28,219 nt of DNA from Promethearchaeota archaeon (GTDB lineage Archaea > Asgardarchaeota > Lokiarchaeia > Sigynarchaeales > MK-D1), in assembly GCA_016839865.1 (NCBI GenBank), contig JAEOTN010000155.1, positions 1 to 28,219 of the forward strand, given 5' to 3'. The notes beneath the pieces were generated by a model. The model made no database searches and was not told where the DNA came from. It saw only the letters and a program-made list of their open reading frames with translations. Both the position numbers and the translations under genes were made by a program. How positions within the stretch are numbered: position 1 is the first letter of the stretch; each line of letters starts with the position of its first letter. Positions 14,728-22,485 of this stretch are shown piece by piece.

Positions 14728-16977
14728 TTAAATTTCAAAAATTTCTTTCATCAAAACTTCATCATTTACAAATGGAGTACAATTACCATCCCATTTTTTG
14801 AGAATATCTCCGTGTCGTTTTTCGAATTCTGTTACAAAAGTTTTCAACTTTGACCGGATTTCTGTTGTTTCTCTATCTGCGAAGATAGCCCCAAACACAT
14901 AAGTACCATATTCAATAATCACCTTTGTGTCTCCATGGTCAATCGTACGTAATAGATCTGCACTTTTTGTAGTTTCTTTAATGAATGAGGTAATAGCACT
15001 GAACATACCTGCAACTAATCCTGGATCTGCGTCAGAACTCTCTTTGAATTTATACGAGAATACATCCCGACCGTCTTCATACATAGTGTACATAGAATCT
15101 AATTCGGCACGTTCATTCGTGAAACTAAATTCAGGCTCCCACCACAAAAGATATTTTGCTTTTGACATTCCAGCTAAGGTTCTAAATAAATTCTCCCTCT
15201 CTGTAGGATCTTGAGGTAGTAATTCATTTACAATCGCCCCATTTCGACAATCATACATGATTCTTTTGATATCATCTCGTTCATCCACTGAGGGTCGGTA
15301 TGCTTTAGGAATAGAAATCAGAAAATTTTGTTGTTCACATTCCTTAGGAGTCGGCAAGTAATGAATTTGAGCAAATGTTATTTGGTCAACTAATCTATCT
15401 CGTTTTATTGTCTTAGTTATGAATTCCTGTCGAATATAATGGAATGTTAATCCCATTAGGAAAAATGCCATGAAATATCTAGTAAACTGATATGGGACAG
15501 ATAATCCATAGATGATTAGATTATCACTTAAACGGATGGTTACCAAGGCAGTTCTCAAAGTGAACATTTCCGGACCAAAGACTGTCACTCGTACTAATTT
15601 TCCAGTTACCCAAAAAGTATCTCCAGAATCGCCGAAAAAAGGAAAAATTGCACCTGCATCAGGTGGTCCAAGAAATGCAATAACTTGAAATATAATTGCT
15701 TCAACTAAAATAAATCCAAAAATCACCAAGCCATTAGTAAGTAGATTTTTGTTTTGCTTGTATGAGATAGCGATAACTACTCCCACTGCTAAAACAATAA
15801 TGACAGTCCCGAGAATACTAAAAGCAGAAGAGGCTTCAAATCTTAGTGCTTCAAAAAAACTTGGAGATGCTCCAAGGATGTTCAATGCTGGATCATCAGT
15901 AGAAATTAACCCATTAGCTCCACCAAGAAGTGCGCTTAGAATAAAAATTACCAAAACACTCACTAAACCATACAAGGCAGATTGTCCTAGATTAGTGGAT
16001 TTTCTTTGTTTGTCACGTTCAGTTTTCTCTTTAAATTTCACACTATTTATGATTTTAATAAGAATAATTATTGCAATAGGTTCGAAAATCGCTACCATCG
16101 ATACAAAAATAAAAGCGGCCATAATATAATACACAAAGAAATATATAACTAGAGCAAGAGAATTAATAGCAGAAATAAAATCTCCTCCAGAACTTTGAAT
16201 TGCCTCTACGATGAAAAGTAATATACTCAAAATAGAAATTGGGGTACCCACTGACATCAAACTTGAGTATGTATCGTTTTCTAATTTTTCACCTACGAAT
16301 TTTCCGTCAAAAGATGCTTTACTAGCCTTTACTAATTGAATTGCGTAAAGAAATGTAGCTATATATACAAAAAAAATCTCGATAAACCACCCTAAGCCAC
16401 CATCGGTAGGACTAAGAGCATTAATATTTGCAATTTTCAATATTGTCACTAGTAAATACAAGGTAATTGGAAGTAGAACAATCAAAGATCGAAACAATCT
16501 ACGTTCTTCATTTATTCCTCCTTTTGTTAATTTCTCAATAATCATATCTTTTGGACTTTTATTGTATTCAAATGAGAGCTGAGCCAATTTCTCGTTGAAT
16601 TTCTCTTTACCCTCCTTCCTAAGTCGGAAAAACAAGTAAAGAAGCGAGAGAAATGGAGCTAATAAAAATATAAACGCTAAATTTATGATTGGGAATTGAG
16701 CGTAATTCGCAATAATATTGAATAATCGACTCACAAGATATGTCAAACCTTCTCCAATTCCTGCACCCCCAGCAATCAAAGTATCAGGTATAGGTCCTAT
16801 TTGAAATATCATAGGAAAAACGAAATAAATCAAAAAGAAAAATGAAATACCCAATGCTATTCGTGTATAGATTTTTTTAACTACAACCTTTTTTTGCAGA
16901 AAAAGTAACGGTAACCAAATCAATCCAATAGGTAAAAGGTTGAACCCTGCAGTCATAACTATGTCTAAAAATGCCAT
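14728..16977 (-). CDS. Multi-pass membrane protein with longin-like C-terminal domain
   Basis: The protein has about 749 residues. Residues 1-520 hold many hydrophobic helices (about ten to twelve) with charged cytosolic loops (e.g. KFKEKTERDKQRKS). The last 230 residues are soluble. Near residues 653-735 they contain a pattern I associate with longin/roadblock-like sensor domains: GMFSAITSFIKE, then LLRTIDHGDTKVIIEYGTYVFGAIFAD, then a helix ending KKWDGN. The start at the ATG at 16977 follows AAGGTGG by five bases; GTG at 16986 is an alternative. It is transcribed alone, convergent with truD. I cannot name a function. The layout suggests a membrane platform exposing a regulatory, possibly GTPase-related, domain to the cytosol, and that is inference. 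Confidence 0.75.
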   Translation of the reverse strand: MAFLDIVMTAGFNLLPIGLIWLPLLFLQKKVVVKKIYTRIALGISFFFLIYFVFPMIFQIGPIPDTLIAGGAGIGEGLTYLVSRLFNIIANYAQFPIINLAFIFLLAPFLSLLYLFFRLRKEGKEKFNEKLAQLSFEYNKSPKDMIIEKLTKGGINEERRLFRSLIVLLPITLYLLVTILKIANINALSPTDGGLGWFIEIFFVYIATFLYAIQLVKASKASFDGKFVGEKLENDTYSSLMSVGTPISILSILLFIVEAIQSSGGDFISAINSLALVIYFFVYYIMAAFIFVSMVAIFEPIAIIILIKIINSVKFKEKTERDKQRKSTNLGQSALYGLVSVLVIFILSALLGGANGLISTDDPALNILGASPSFFEALRFEASSAFSILGTVIIVLAVGVVIAISYKQNKNLLTNGLVIFGFILVEAIIFQVIAFLGPPDAGAIFPFFGDSGDTFWVTGKLVRVTVFGPEMFTLRTALVTIRLSDNLIIYGLSVPYQFTRYFMAFFLMGLTFHYIRQEFITKTIKRDRLVDQITFAQIHYLPTPKECEQQNFLISIPKAYRPSVDERDDIKRIMYDCRNGAIVNELLPQDPTERENLFRTLAGMSKAKYLLWWEPEFSFTNERAELDSMYTMYEDGRDVFSYKFKESSDADPGLVAGMFSAITSFIKETTKSADLLRTIDHGDTKVIIEYGTYVFGAIFADRETTEIRSKLKTFVTEFEKRHGDILKKWDGNCTPFVNDEVLMKEIFEI

Positions 16978-17065
16978 TTTTACCACCTTTTTTATGAAAT
17001 ATTCTCTTGATATAACTTCATTATTTTATATTCTTATTAATTTGTGTCTCATAACTCATCTACAC

Positions 17066-17079
17066 CTTAAATTTTTATC
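17066..17079 (+). promoter_or_regulatory. TATA-like promoter of the HDAC gene
   Basis: CTTAAATTTTTATC is centred about 30 bases before the ATG at 17104 and is preceded by ACAC, a weak BRE-like context. The distance fits a leaderless or nearly leaderless transcript, and no Shine-Dalgarno sequence precedes the ATG. Confidence 0.4.
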
Positions 17080-17103
17080 GACACAGGTATAATACACTCT
17101 TGT

Positions 17104-18216
17104 ATGTTTGAGATTGTATTTCATCCCCTCTTTAATGAGTTACATGAGCTTGTAGAACCAAAGCCTGTGTTTGAAACCTACGAAACTCCTATGCGAACAC
17201 GTGTGATTTGGGAATATTTGAAATCTCGAGGGTATTTTCAAGGGGACTTCAACCCAAAGGGGATTATAAATAATCCTGATATTGGATTACAAGTCAAAAA
17301 ACCAAACGCATTAAGAAAAAAAGATATTGTAAGAGTACATTCTCCATATCTCTACGAATTAGTAGAACATTTATCATCTGTGGGATATGGTCAAATAGGA
17401 AATTTGGTCCAAGCTTCTCATGATTCATTGGAAATCGCATTATTAAGTGCAGGAGGAGCATATCTAGCTATCGAGGATGTGTATATTGGTGGAGCCCATC
17501 AATCTTTTGCGTTGGTTCGTCCTCCTGGGCATCATGCAATACGAGACGAAAGTGATGGACTTTGCGTGTTCAATAATATCGCTGTAGCTGTTGAAAAACT
17601 ACGAAATGAGCAAAATTTCCAAGGAAAAGTTGCAATTCTCGATATAGACACTCATCTTGGAGATGGATTGTCGAAGTTATATTATGAGGATCCTCATATT
17701 CTATATTCCAGTATTCACGAGTATGTTCCAGGAGAATCCGGAATTATAACCGAGATTGGCGCTGGCAAAGGAAAAGGATTCAATATTTGTTATCCCGTTC
17801 CGTTGGAAGCTGACGATGCATATTTGGAAGGATATTGTAGGTTAATAGAAGATTATCTAATGAAGTATCGACCTGAAATGGTCATTATAGCTCTTGGTTT
17901 AGATGGACATTGGGCAGATCCAATAGGAAATCTTGCTTTTACATCAAAGGGTTACCAGGATTTTGCCAAATGGATACATGGAATAGCAGATAAATTGTGC
18001 GAAGGAAAAATTGTATTTGTACTTGAGGGTGGATACAATCTTTTAGTGTTACCTTATCTGACAGAAATATTCCTATCTGAATTTACGAGAAATACGATAA
18101 ACACCAACTTTGACTCTTATATATTGCCGTTTTTTGAGAGTAGAAAAACTGAAGGTGAAGAAATAGAAAAATTGAATCAATTAGTGAAGAATCAGTTAAA
18201 TCCCTACTGGGATTAA
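17104..18216 (+). CDS. Histone deacetylase family protein
   Basis: This is a zinc-dependent deacetylase of the HDAC/AcuC/acetylpolyamine amidohydrolase superfamily, 370 residues. Visible features are RPPGHHA with the catalytic His pair 143/144, CVFNNIA, the zinc ligands Asp182 and His184 in DIDTHLGDG, Asp267 in ALGLDGHWADP, and the transition-state Tyr311 in LEGGYN. All three zinc ligands and the tyrosine are present. The usual second His of DxHHGxG is Leu185. The substrate could be acetyl-lysine on proteins or a small acetylated amine, and sequence alone does not decide. The ATG at 17104 has a TATA-like element 30 bases upstream. The 3' end overlaps the profilin-like gene on the opposite strand by four bases. 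Confidence 0.9.
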   Translation: MFEIVFHPLFNELHELVEPKPVFETYETPMRTRVIWEYLKSRGYFQGDFNPKGIINNPDIGLQVKKPNALRKKDIVRVHSPYLYELVEHLSSVGYGQIGNLVQASHDSLEIALLSAGGAYLAIEDVYIGGAHQSFALVRPPGHHAIRDESDGLCVFNNIAVAVEKLRNEQNFQGKVAILDIDTHLGDGLSKLYYEDPHILYSSIHEYVPGESGIITEIGAGKGKGFNICYPVPLEADDAYLEGYCRLIEDYLMKYRPEMVIIALGLDGHWADPIGNLAFTSKGYQDFAKWIHGIADKLCEGKIVFVLEGGYNLLVLPYLTEIFLSEFTRNTINTNFDSYILPFFESRKTEGEEIEKLNQLVKNQLNPYWD

Positions 18217-18581
18217 AGTTTACTCAATTTAAGTGCAGCTTCTTGTATGTGGAATAAAACATCTCGTGGTCCTGCTTCCGGTAGAATATAGGTTACAAGC
18301 AAGCCTTTTTCATATGGTGCTAAGATAATATGGCCTTTACCGGTCACATTCGTTCCTATTATTCGTTCAGGTGTATGTTCCACTATCATATATTTTATAC
18401 CAAATAAAGCAATAGATCCTGTGTTAGTTTGAACCAGATCTAAAACTTGGGAAGCATGAGGAGTTAAATCCCAATTTTCTGTCTGATATACGATACCTCC
18501 ATCCTTAGTTAGCACTCCTATTCCTCCAACTTTCATATTTGTCTCCACAAATATACTGTCTACAATTTGTTCGATTGTCAT
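18213..18581 (-). CDS. Profilin-like protein (Asgard-type)
   Basis: This is a 122-residue single-domain protein. Against eukaryotic profilin the order agrees: N-terminal helix (TIEQIVDSIF), strands GGIGVLTKDGGIVYQT, helix with HASQVLDLV, then GSIALFGIKYMIVEHT (profilin has LxGxKYMVI), RIIGTNVTGKGHIILAP (profilin VIRGKKGSGGITIKK), LLVTYILPE, and a C-terminal amphipathic helix DVLFHIQEAALKL. The size matches. Asgard profilins are known to bind actin. The alternative is a roadblock/LC7 (MglB-like) protein, which shares the alpha/beta layout; the KYMIV plus NVTGKGHI pair favours profilin. The ATG at 18581 follows AGGAG by eight bases; a longer start at 18629 lacks this. It is convergent with the HDAC gene (4-base overlap). 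No actin gene is in the window. Confidence 0.7.
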   Translation of the reverse strand: MTIEQIVDSIFVETNMKVGGIGVLTKDGGIVYQTENWDLTPHASQVLDLVQTNTGSIALFGIKYMIVEHTPERIIGTNVTGKGHIILAPYEKGLLVTYILPEAGPRDVLFHIQEAALKLSKL

Positions 18582-18589
18582 TTCATTTA

Positions 18590-18594
18590 CTCCT
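18590..18594 (-). promoter_or_regulatory. Shine-Dalgarno that sets the profilin-like start
   Basis: AGGAG on the minus strand sits eight bases before the ATG at 18581 and decides in favour of the 122-residue product over the frame extended to 18629. Confidence 0.6.
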
Positions 18595-18758
18595 ATGTTG
18601 AATAAACTAGAAAAAGCAGAATGATCCAAAATACATTTCTTAATGACTAATCAGTGTCTCCCAGATAATTATTAAAAGAATAAACCTAATATGAAAATTA
18701 AGTAACATTACCAACAAGGTGAATTCATATTACACTTAGATTATTCAAAAAAGCCATA

Positions 18759-19304
18759 ATGTTATCCATGCGAAGCAAAAGACGATTCATAGTTTTCACA
18801 GCAATGTATACAGCGATTATAATATGGATGTCTTTTTCTCTTCAGATGCTCTGGGTAAAGTCAGTTGTACCACAAGAATGGATACTAGATGTTAGTCCCT
18901 CAATAGCCGGTACATCGCTAGGATTAGCAGCAGTTATTAGTATCTCTCTATCTGTCTTTTATGCATGGATTATAACCAACTATAGAAGGACCGAAATTGC
19001 TACATTGAAATGTATTGGGTATACTAATAACAATGTAAGAGTGATAATTGTAGGGGAGCTTATCTGGGTCACGATGTTCTCCTTCTTCATAGTATTTGAA
19101 CTCTTGATTCATATTGTAGCTTTCTCTGCGTATTTTCACTTCCATGCAGCAGGAGGAATCTCAAATTTCCATCCTATAGTTGGTTTTGGTCCACTATTGA
19201 TCACAATAGGGATATTCTTGATTGCACAAATAGGAGGAATTTTAATTGCATATCGGCGCGTTTTAAGACTGAGACCGATCATTGCATTAAGGATCCAGAA
19301 ATAG
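18759..19304 (+). CDS. Minimal FtsX-like ABC permease
   Basis: This 181-residue protein has four predicted membrane helices (about residues 10-32, 50-75, 93-120 and 138-165). The segment YRRTEIATLKCIGYTNNNVRVIIVGELIW matches the FtsX/MacB coupling region that contacts the ATPase (RxxEIAxLKAIG). Typical MacB/LolC-type permeases have about 400 residues or more, with a large extracytoplasmic domain between helices 1 and 2; here that loop is only about 20 residues. The stop is followed after 13 bases by the ATPase gene, preceded by AGGAGG, so the two form one transporter unit. It could be a complete mini-permease working as a homodimer or the C-terminal piece of a larger lost gene. The clean N-terminus (MLSMRSKRR) favours the first. 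Confidence 0.75.
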   Translation: MLSMRSKRRFIVFTAMYTAIIIWMSFSLQMLWVKSVVPQEWILDVSPSIAGTSLGLAAVISISLSVFYAWIITNYRRTEIATLKCIGYTNNNVRVIIVGELIWVTMFSFFIVFELLIHIVAFSAYFHFHAAGGISNFHPIVGFGPLLITIGIFLIAQIGGILIAYRRVLRLRPIIALRIQK

Positions 19305-19317
19305 GAGGAACCAAAAA

Positions 19318-19995
19318 ATGAAAGATATTATGATTAAATGTGAAGGTGTCCATAAAGAATTCCGACTACGTGGCAATATAATCCGAGCTTTGATCAATGT
19401 AAACATTGAAATTGATGAAGGAGAATTTGTCATGGTGCAAGGTCCAACGGGATGTGGAAAAACTACACTATTAAACGTGATGAGTGGATTGGATCTACCA
19501 GATGAGGGTTCAGTTATTCTGGATGGAGAAGATATAGCTCGTGCAAACGAAGATCGTCTAAGCAATATCCGACGTCAGAAAATTGGATTTGTATTCCAAG
19601 ATTTCAATTTAGTTGAACATCTTACAGCAATTGAAAATGTAGAAGCATTATTATGGCCTACAGTTCTTCGTACAAAAGAAATTGAAGATCGTGCGATTGC
19701 AGCACTTCGAGCAGTTGATGTGCTTGAGCGAAAAGATCATTATCCTAGTGACTTGTCTGGAGGGGAACGTCAAAGGGTGGGTATGGCAAGAGCGATTATT
19801 CACCAACCACGGGTACTATTTGCAGATGAACCTACAGGTAATCTTGATCCTACTTCTGGAAAAAATGTTCTCGAATTATTGAAGAAACTTAACCGAGATC
19901 TCGGAACAACCATGATTGTAGTAACCCATGATGTTAATTTAGTGAAATATGGAGACCGGGTTATTAAGATGGATCGTGGTAGGATAGTTAGATAA
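19318..19995 (+). CDS. ABC transporter ATP-binding protein, MacB/LolD type
   Basis: This is the ATPase of a type VII (MacB/LolCDE/FtsE) ABC system, 225 residues. It has Walker A GPTGCGKTT (residues 42-50), Q-loop Gln94 in FVFQDFNLV, signature LSGGERQRVGMARA (146-159), Walker B VLFADEPTGNLDP with catalytic Glu171, and H-loop His204 in VTHDVN. The EPTGNLDP and FQDFNL sequences are typical of this class. The AGGAGG ribosome-binding site is about eight bases before the ATG. It pairs with the small permease just upstream. This class often uses ATP for mechanotransmission rather than transport; the substrate here is unknown. Confidence 0.95.
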   Translation: MKDIMIKCEGVHKEFRLRGNIIRALINVNIEIDEGEFVMVQGPTGCGKTTLLNVMSGLDLPDEGSVILDGEDIARANEDRLSNIRRQKIGFVFQDFNLVEHLTAIENVEALLWPTVLRTKEIEDRAIAALRAVDVLERKDHYPSDLSGGERQRVGMARAIIHQPRVLFADEPTGNLDPTSGKNVLELLKKLNRDLGTTMIVVTHDVNLVKYGDRVIKMDRGRIVR

Positions 19996-20002
19996 TAAAA
20001 TC

Positions 20003-20641
20003 TTATTCTTTTTCTTTATTTTTGATTTTCAATAAATCTACACCATATTTTTTAAGTTGAGTATAAGTAAATTCCATCGGCAACCCAATCACATTTGATG
20101 GGGATCCTGATATATGTCTAATAAAAATACTTGCTCTGTCAAACATGGAATAACTCCCAGCTCTCCAGCGATATTCATCACAGAAACTCACATAGTCTTC
20201 AATTTCATCATCAGATAATGGTGAAAATTCAACTTCAGTAGCATCAACAAACTCCGATGTTGCATTTGTCTCACTATCAAAAATTATTACTCCAGTAATA
20301 AGTGAATGAGTATTCCCCATGAGTTTTTTTAGCATGATAATCGCATGGATCTTATTTTTAGCTTTCCCGAGGATTTCTCCATTAATATCAACTACTGTGT
20401 CTGCCGCAATGATAATAAAATCTTTTGTAGGAATTTGCTTCGGATTTATTTTTAACAATTGTTTTACAGAATTCGCTTTTCCCTTGGCATGCAATGACAC
20501 TAATTCTTTAGAAGATAATCCGGGTTTATGTGATTCATTATAATCGCTGACTATCACAACATGAGGAATTGCTGCATTCAAAAGAAGACGTTTTCGATCT
20601 CGTGATTGACTTGCAAGAATAATAGTTTTATTGAGATTCAT
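20003..20641 (-). CDS. Maf-like nucleoside triphosphate pyrophosphatase
   Basis: Maf proteins hydrolyse non-canonical or canonical NTPs to NMP and pyrophosphate, acting as house-cleaning enzymes and, in bacteria, as division inhibitors. Visible motifs are ILASQSRDRKRLL at the N-terminus, IIAADTVV with the catalytic Asp near residue 80, TEVEFSPLSDDEIEDYV, WRAGSYS and GSPSNVIGLPM. The 212-residue length fits. The canonical DTVV substitutes for the usual DQVV/DTVV variants, so substrate choice (dTTP/UTP versus CTP) is not assigned. It is convergent with the ABC ATPase gene, 7 bases apart, and lies 22 bases downstream of the longin-like gene. Confidence 0.85.
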   Translation of the reverse strand: MNLNKTIILASQSRDRKRLLLNAAIPHVVIVSDYNESHKPGLSSKELVSLHAKGKANSVKQLLKINPKQIPTKDFIIIAADTVVDINGEILGKAKNKIHAIIMLKKLMGNTHSLITGVIIFDSETNATSEFVDATEVEFSPLSDDEIEDYVSFCDEYRWRAGSYSMFDRASIFIRHISGSPSNVIGLPMEFTYTQLKKYGVDLLKIKNKEKE

Positions 20642-20663
20642 TATCTATGTATATCAAATAACT

Positions 20664-21356
20664 TCATTTCTTAAATAATACTAATCCCATTTTGATGAAA
20701 GACTTACATAGGCTATACACGCGAATGAGTGGAATTTCAGTTTCTTCAGCAATGGATTCTAGATTTTTCAATCCATTTATTGCTTGAAAAACGACTTTGC
20801 TATCCATACTTGAGAATAAATCATATATTCCTCTTTCATAGATTTTCTTAATTCGCTTATAAGGAACTAATGCCGCATCAAATTTAGAAATATTTGCCCC
20901 TAAATTCTCAGGATCAAGACTATCTTTATGTTGCATAATGTTTTCCAAAATTGACTCAAATTCTTTAAATATCTCAGTTTCTCCATCCCATTTGTTTTCC
21001 GTGATAAACGGGAATCTACGGATAAATGCAGAACTGATCTTCTTGAGCATGGCTTCCACCAGTGGTGCTTGTATATCTTTTCCTTTACTAGCCCCAACAA
21101 ATAGTAAATTGTGATCATTCGGAGGTTTGAAGAACATAAAACTCACATCTTCCATCTTCATTTCCTTCATATTTCCCAAATTATCTACATTATTAGCGAA
21201 GGAATTAATTGCAGAAAGAAATCCAGAGATCATGGTAATTTGGTCATCGTGGGCACCGCCGTCATTGTACAAGCATTCATTTTTCGTAAAGATGGGAAGA
21301 CCATTCTTTAAGATAAATAAATCGTTCAACATAGGAGAAACACTAGCATTGGCCAT
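20664..21356 (-). CDS. Longin-like domain fused to a winged-helix-like C-terminus
   Basis: This is a protein of about 230 residues. Residues 9-115 look longin-like: LNDLFILKNGLPIFTK, then a helix-rich stretch (MISGFLSAINSFA), VSFMFFKPPNDHNLLFVGAS and a helix ending IRRFPFI. The middle is helical. The last 55 residues (VFQAINGLKNLESIAEETEIPLIRV, then SLCKSFIKMGLVLF) have the pattern of a small winged helix. Longin domains in eukaryotes act in vesicle traffic and small-GTPase activation, and Asgard genomes carry many. I chose the ATG at 21356; the frame reaches 21419, but those residues look non-coding, and 21332 would also keep the domain. The Maf gene follows 22 bases later. No GTPase is in the window. 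Confidence 0.65.
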   Translation of the reverse strand: MANASVSPMLNDLFILKNGLPIFTKNECLYNDGGAHDDQITMISGFLSAINSFANNVDNLGNMKEMKMEDVSFMFFKPPNDHNLLFVGASKGKDIQAPLVEAMLKKISSAFIRRFPFITENKWDGETEIFKEFESILENIMQHKDSLDPENLGANISKFDAALVPYKRIKKIYERGIYDLFSSMDSKVVFQAINGLKNLESIAEETEIPLIRVYSLCKSFIKMGLVLFKK

Positions 21357-21435
21357 CTCTTGTCGAGTAAAGAACACATTGGGGCATAAATAAGTTAGCG
21401 TAATATGAAGATAACACACCTAAGAATTAGAAGAG

Positions 21436-21444
21436 AAAAAAAAA
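21436..21444 (-). terminator. T9 tract downstream of the membrane zinc-ribbon gene
   Basis: Nine consecutive T residues on the minus strand lie 18 bases after the stop of the gene at 21463-22257 and before the next minus-strand gene, so they probably separate the two transcripts. Confidence 0.45.
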
Positions 21445-21462
21445 GAAATCGTAAATTTATAT

Positions 21463-22257
21463 TTATAATTTTGTTCCGCAATTCGGACAGAATGGGTCTC
21501 CAGGAACTACTTTAGATTGACAATTTGGGCAACTTACACCAATATTACTTGTAGATCCATCGGAAGTCATTGCAGTAGTTATTTTTGGTTCAGATTTTTT
21601 CTTCCTTGCTTTCTTAACTTTCTTGTTTTCTAAGCCATCTGGTTTATACTTCAAACTACCAATTAATGCACCAAAAACACCCGCAATTAATCCTCCTTCT
21701 ACACATGAAGTCAGGACTGCCGCCCAATATGGAAGATCTGTCATTCCTTTAAATAACCCATTAAACACCGTCATTAAATCAAAGAATTCAGCTAGACCCA
21801 CCCCACCTAATGCAGCATTTACAATTGCTTGGATTATTAGTGGGAACAACCCAATAAACAATGCATATGCAAGACCAATTGCTAATCCCGTATCAAATCC
21901 TTGTCTCGCTTTTTTACAAAATAGTGCAGCTGTTATAGTTCCAACTAATAACCATGGTAATACAATTGCTAAAGCCATACCTATGTCATCAGGTCGGTAG
22001 TAGAGTGCCCAGTGAAGAGGGAAGAAACAGATCATATCTATACCCATTATTCCCTGAATAATAAACGGAATAAAAGAACCCAAAAATCCTGGTAAACTTA
22101 ATATACCAAAAGCACTATCAATTGCATCTCCAATATCGATAAACAAGTCTCCCGTTACTGCAGCTCCTAAATCCAATACATTAAACGCAAACCAGGCCAA
22201 CGGAACAAGACAGATCATTCCGAGGCATCCAGTCCACATAACACGCCATAATCCCAT
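21463..22257 (-). CDS. Multi-pass membrane protein with C-terminal zinc ribbon
   Basis: This 264-residue protein of unknown function has about five hydrophobic segments in residues 1-205, rich in Gly, Ala and Phe. A basic linker (KKVKKARKKKSEPK) follows, then a Ser/Thr-rich spacer and a C-terminal zinc ribbon (CPNCQSKVVPGDPFCPNCGTKL). The ribbon is of the common archaeal double-CPNC type and would face the cytosol after the basic linker. The start at 22257 has AGGA about 13 bases upstream. The gene is followed by a T9 tract and is probably a single transcript. The intact TnpB element lies upstream, with no sign that it disrupts this gene. Confidence 0.7.
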   Translation of the reverse strand: MGLWRVMWTGCLGMICLVPLAWFAFNVLDLGAAVTGDLFIDIGDAIDSAFGILSLPGFLGSFIPFIIQGIMGIDMICFFPLHWALYYRPDDIGMALAIVLPWLLVGTITAALFCKKARQGFDTGLAIGLAYALFIGLFPLIIQAIVNAALGGVGLAEFFDLMTVFNGLFKGMTDLPYWAAVLTSCVEGGLIAGVFGALIGSLKYKPDGLENKKVKKARKKKSEPKITTAMTSDGSTSNIGVSCPNCQSKVVPGDPFCPNCGTKL

Positions 22258-22447
22258 TTTTGAATCATTTCCTATGTTTTTCGTTGTTTCGTTTTGTTTT
22301 CTTATAGATCAAGAAAATTTGTATAGATAAATATTAGGAACAATAAGCCCGATCTCACCTTTATACTTAATTAGCTACATTTGTCTAACAATTTTAAGAT
22401 TAGATAATTTGTATGACGTTTCTTCTATAGTTTTTACACTCTAGTGA

Positions 22448-22469
22448 ACTACCACTTTTTAAAGGTAGT
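22448..22469 (-). repeat. Right-end hairpin of the TnpB element
   Basis: ACTACC (22448-22453) pairs with GGTAGT (22464-22469) across a 10-base loop containing a further TTT/AAA pairing. It lies just inside the putative right boundary and would form the 3' stem of a TnpB guide RNA overlapping the end of the gene. Confidence 0.5.
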
Positions 22470-22485
22470 GGATTCGAAGCGCAAT

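Noticed and set aside
14927..16129. Plus-strand open frames opposite the large membrane-protein gene
   Set aside because: They have no Shine-Dalgarno sequence and no recognisable domain, and they mirror the hydrophobic coding of the minus strand, so they are shadows.
18582..18629. Longer N-terminus for the profilin-like protein
   Set aside because: The extra 16 residues have no matching part in profilin, and the AGGAG site fits only the ATG at 18581.
22258..22444. Search for a small gene or RNA between the membrane zinc-ribbon gene and the TnpB element
   Set aside because: The stretch is AT-rich with short stops in all frames and no stable stem that I could see. It probably holds only the promoter of the downstream gene.
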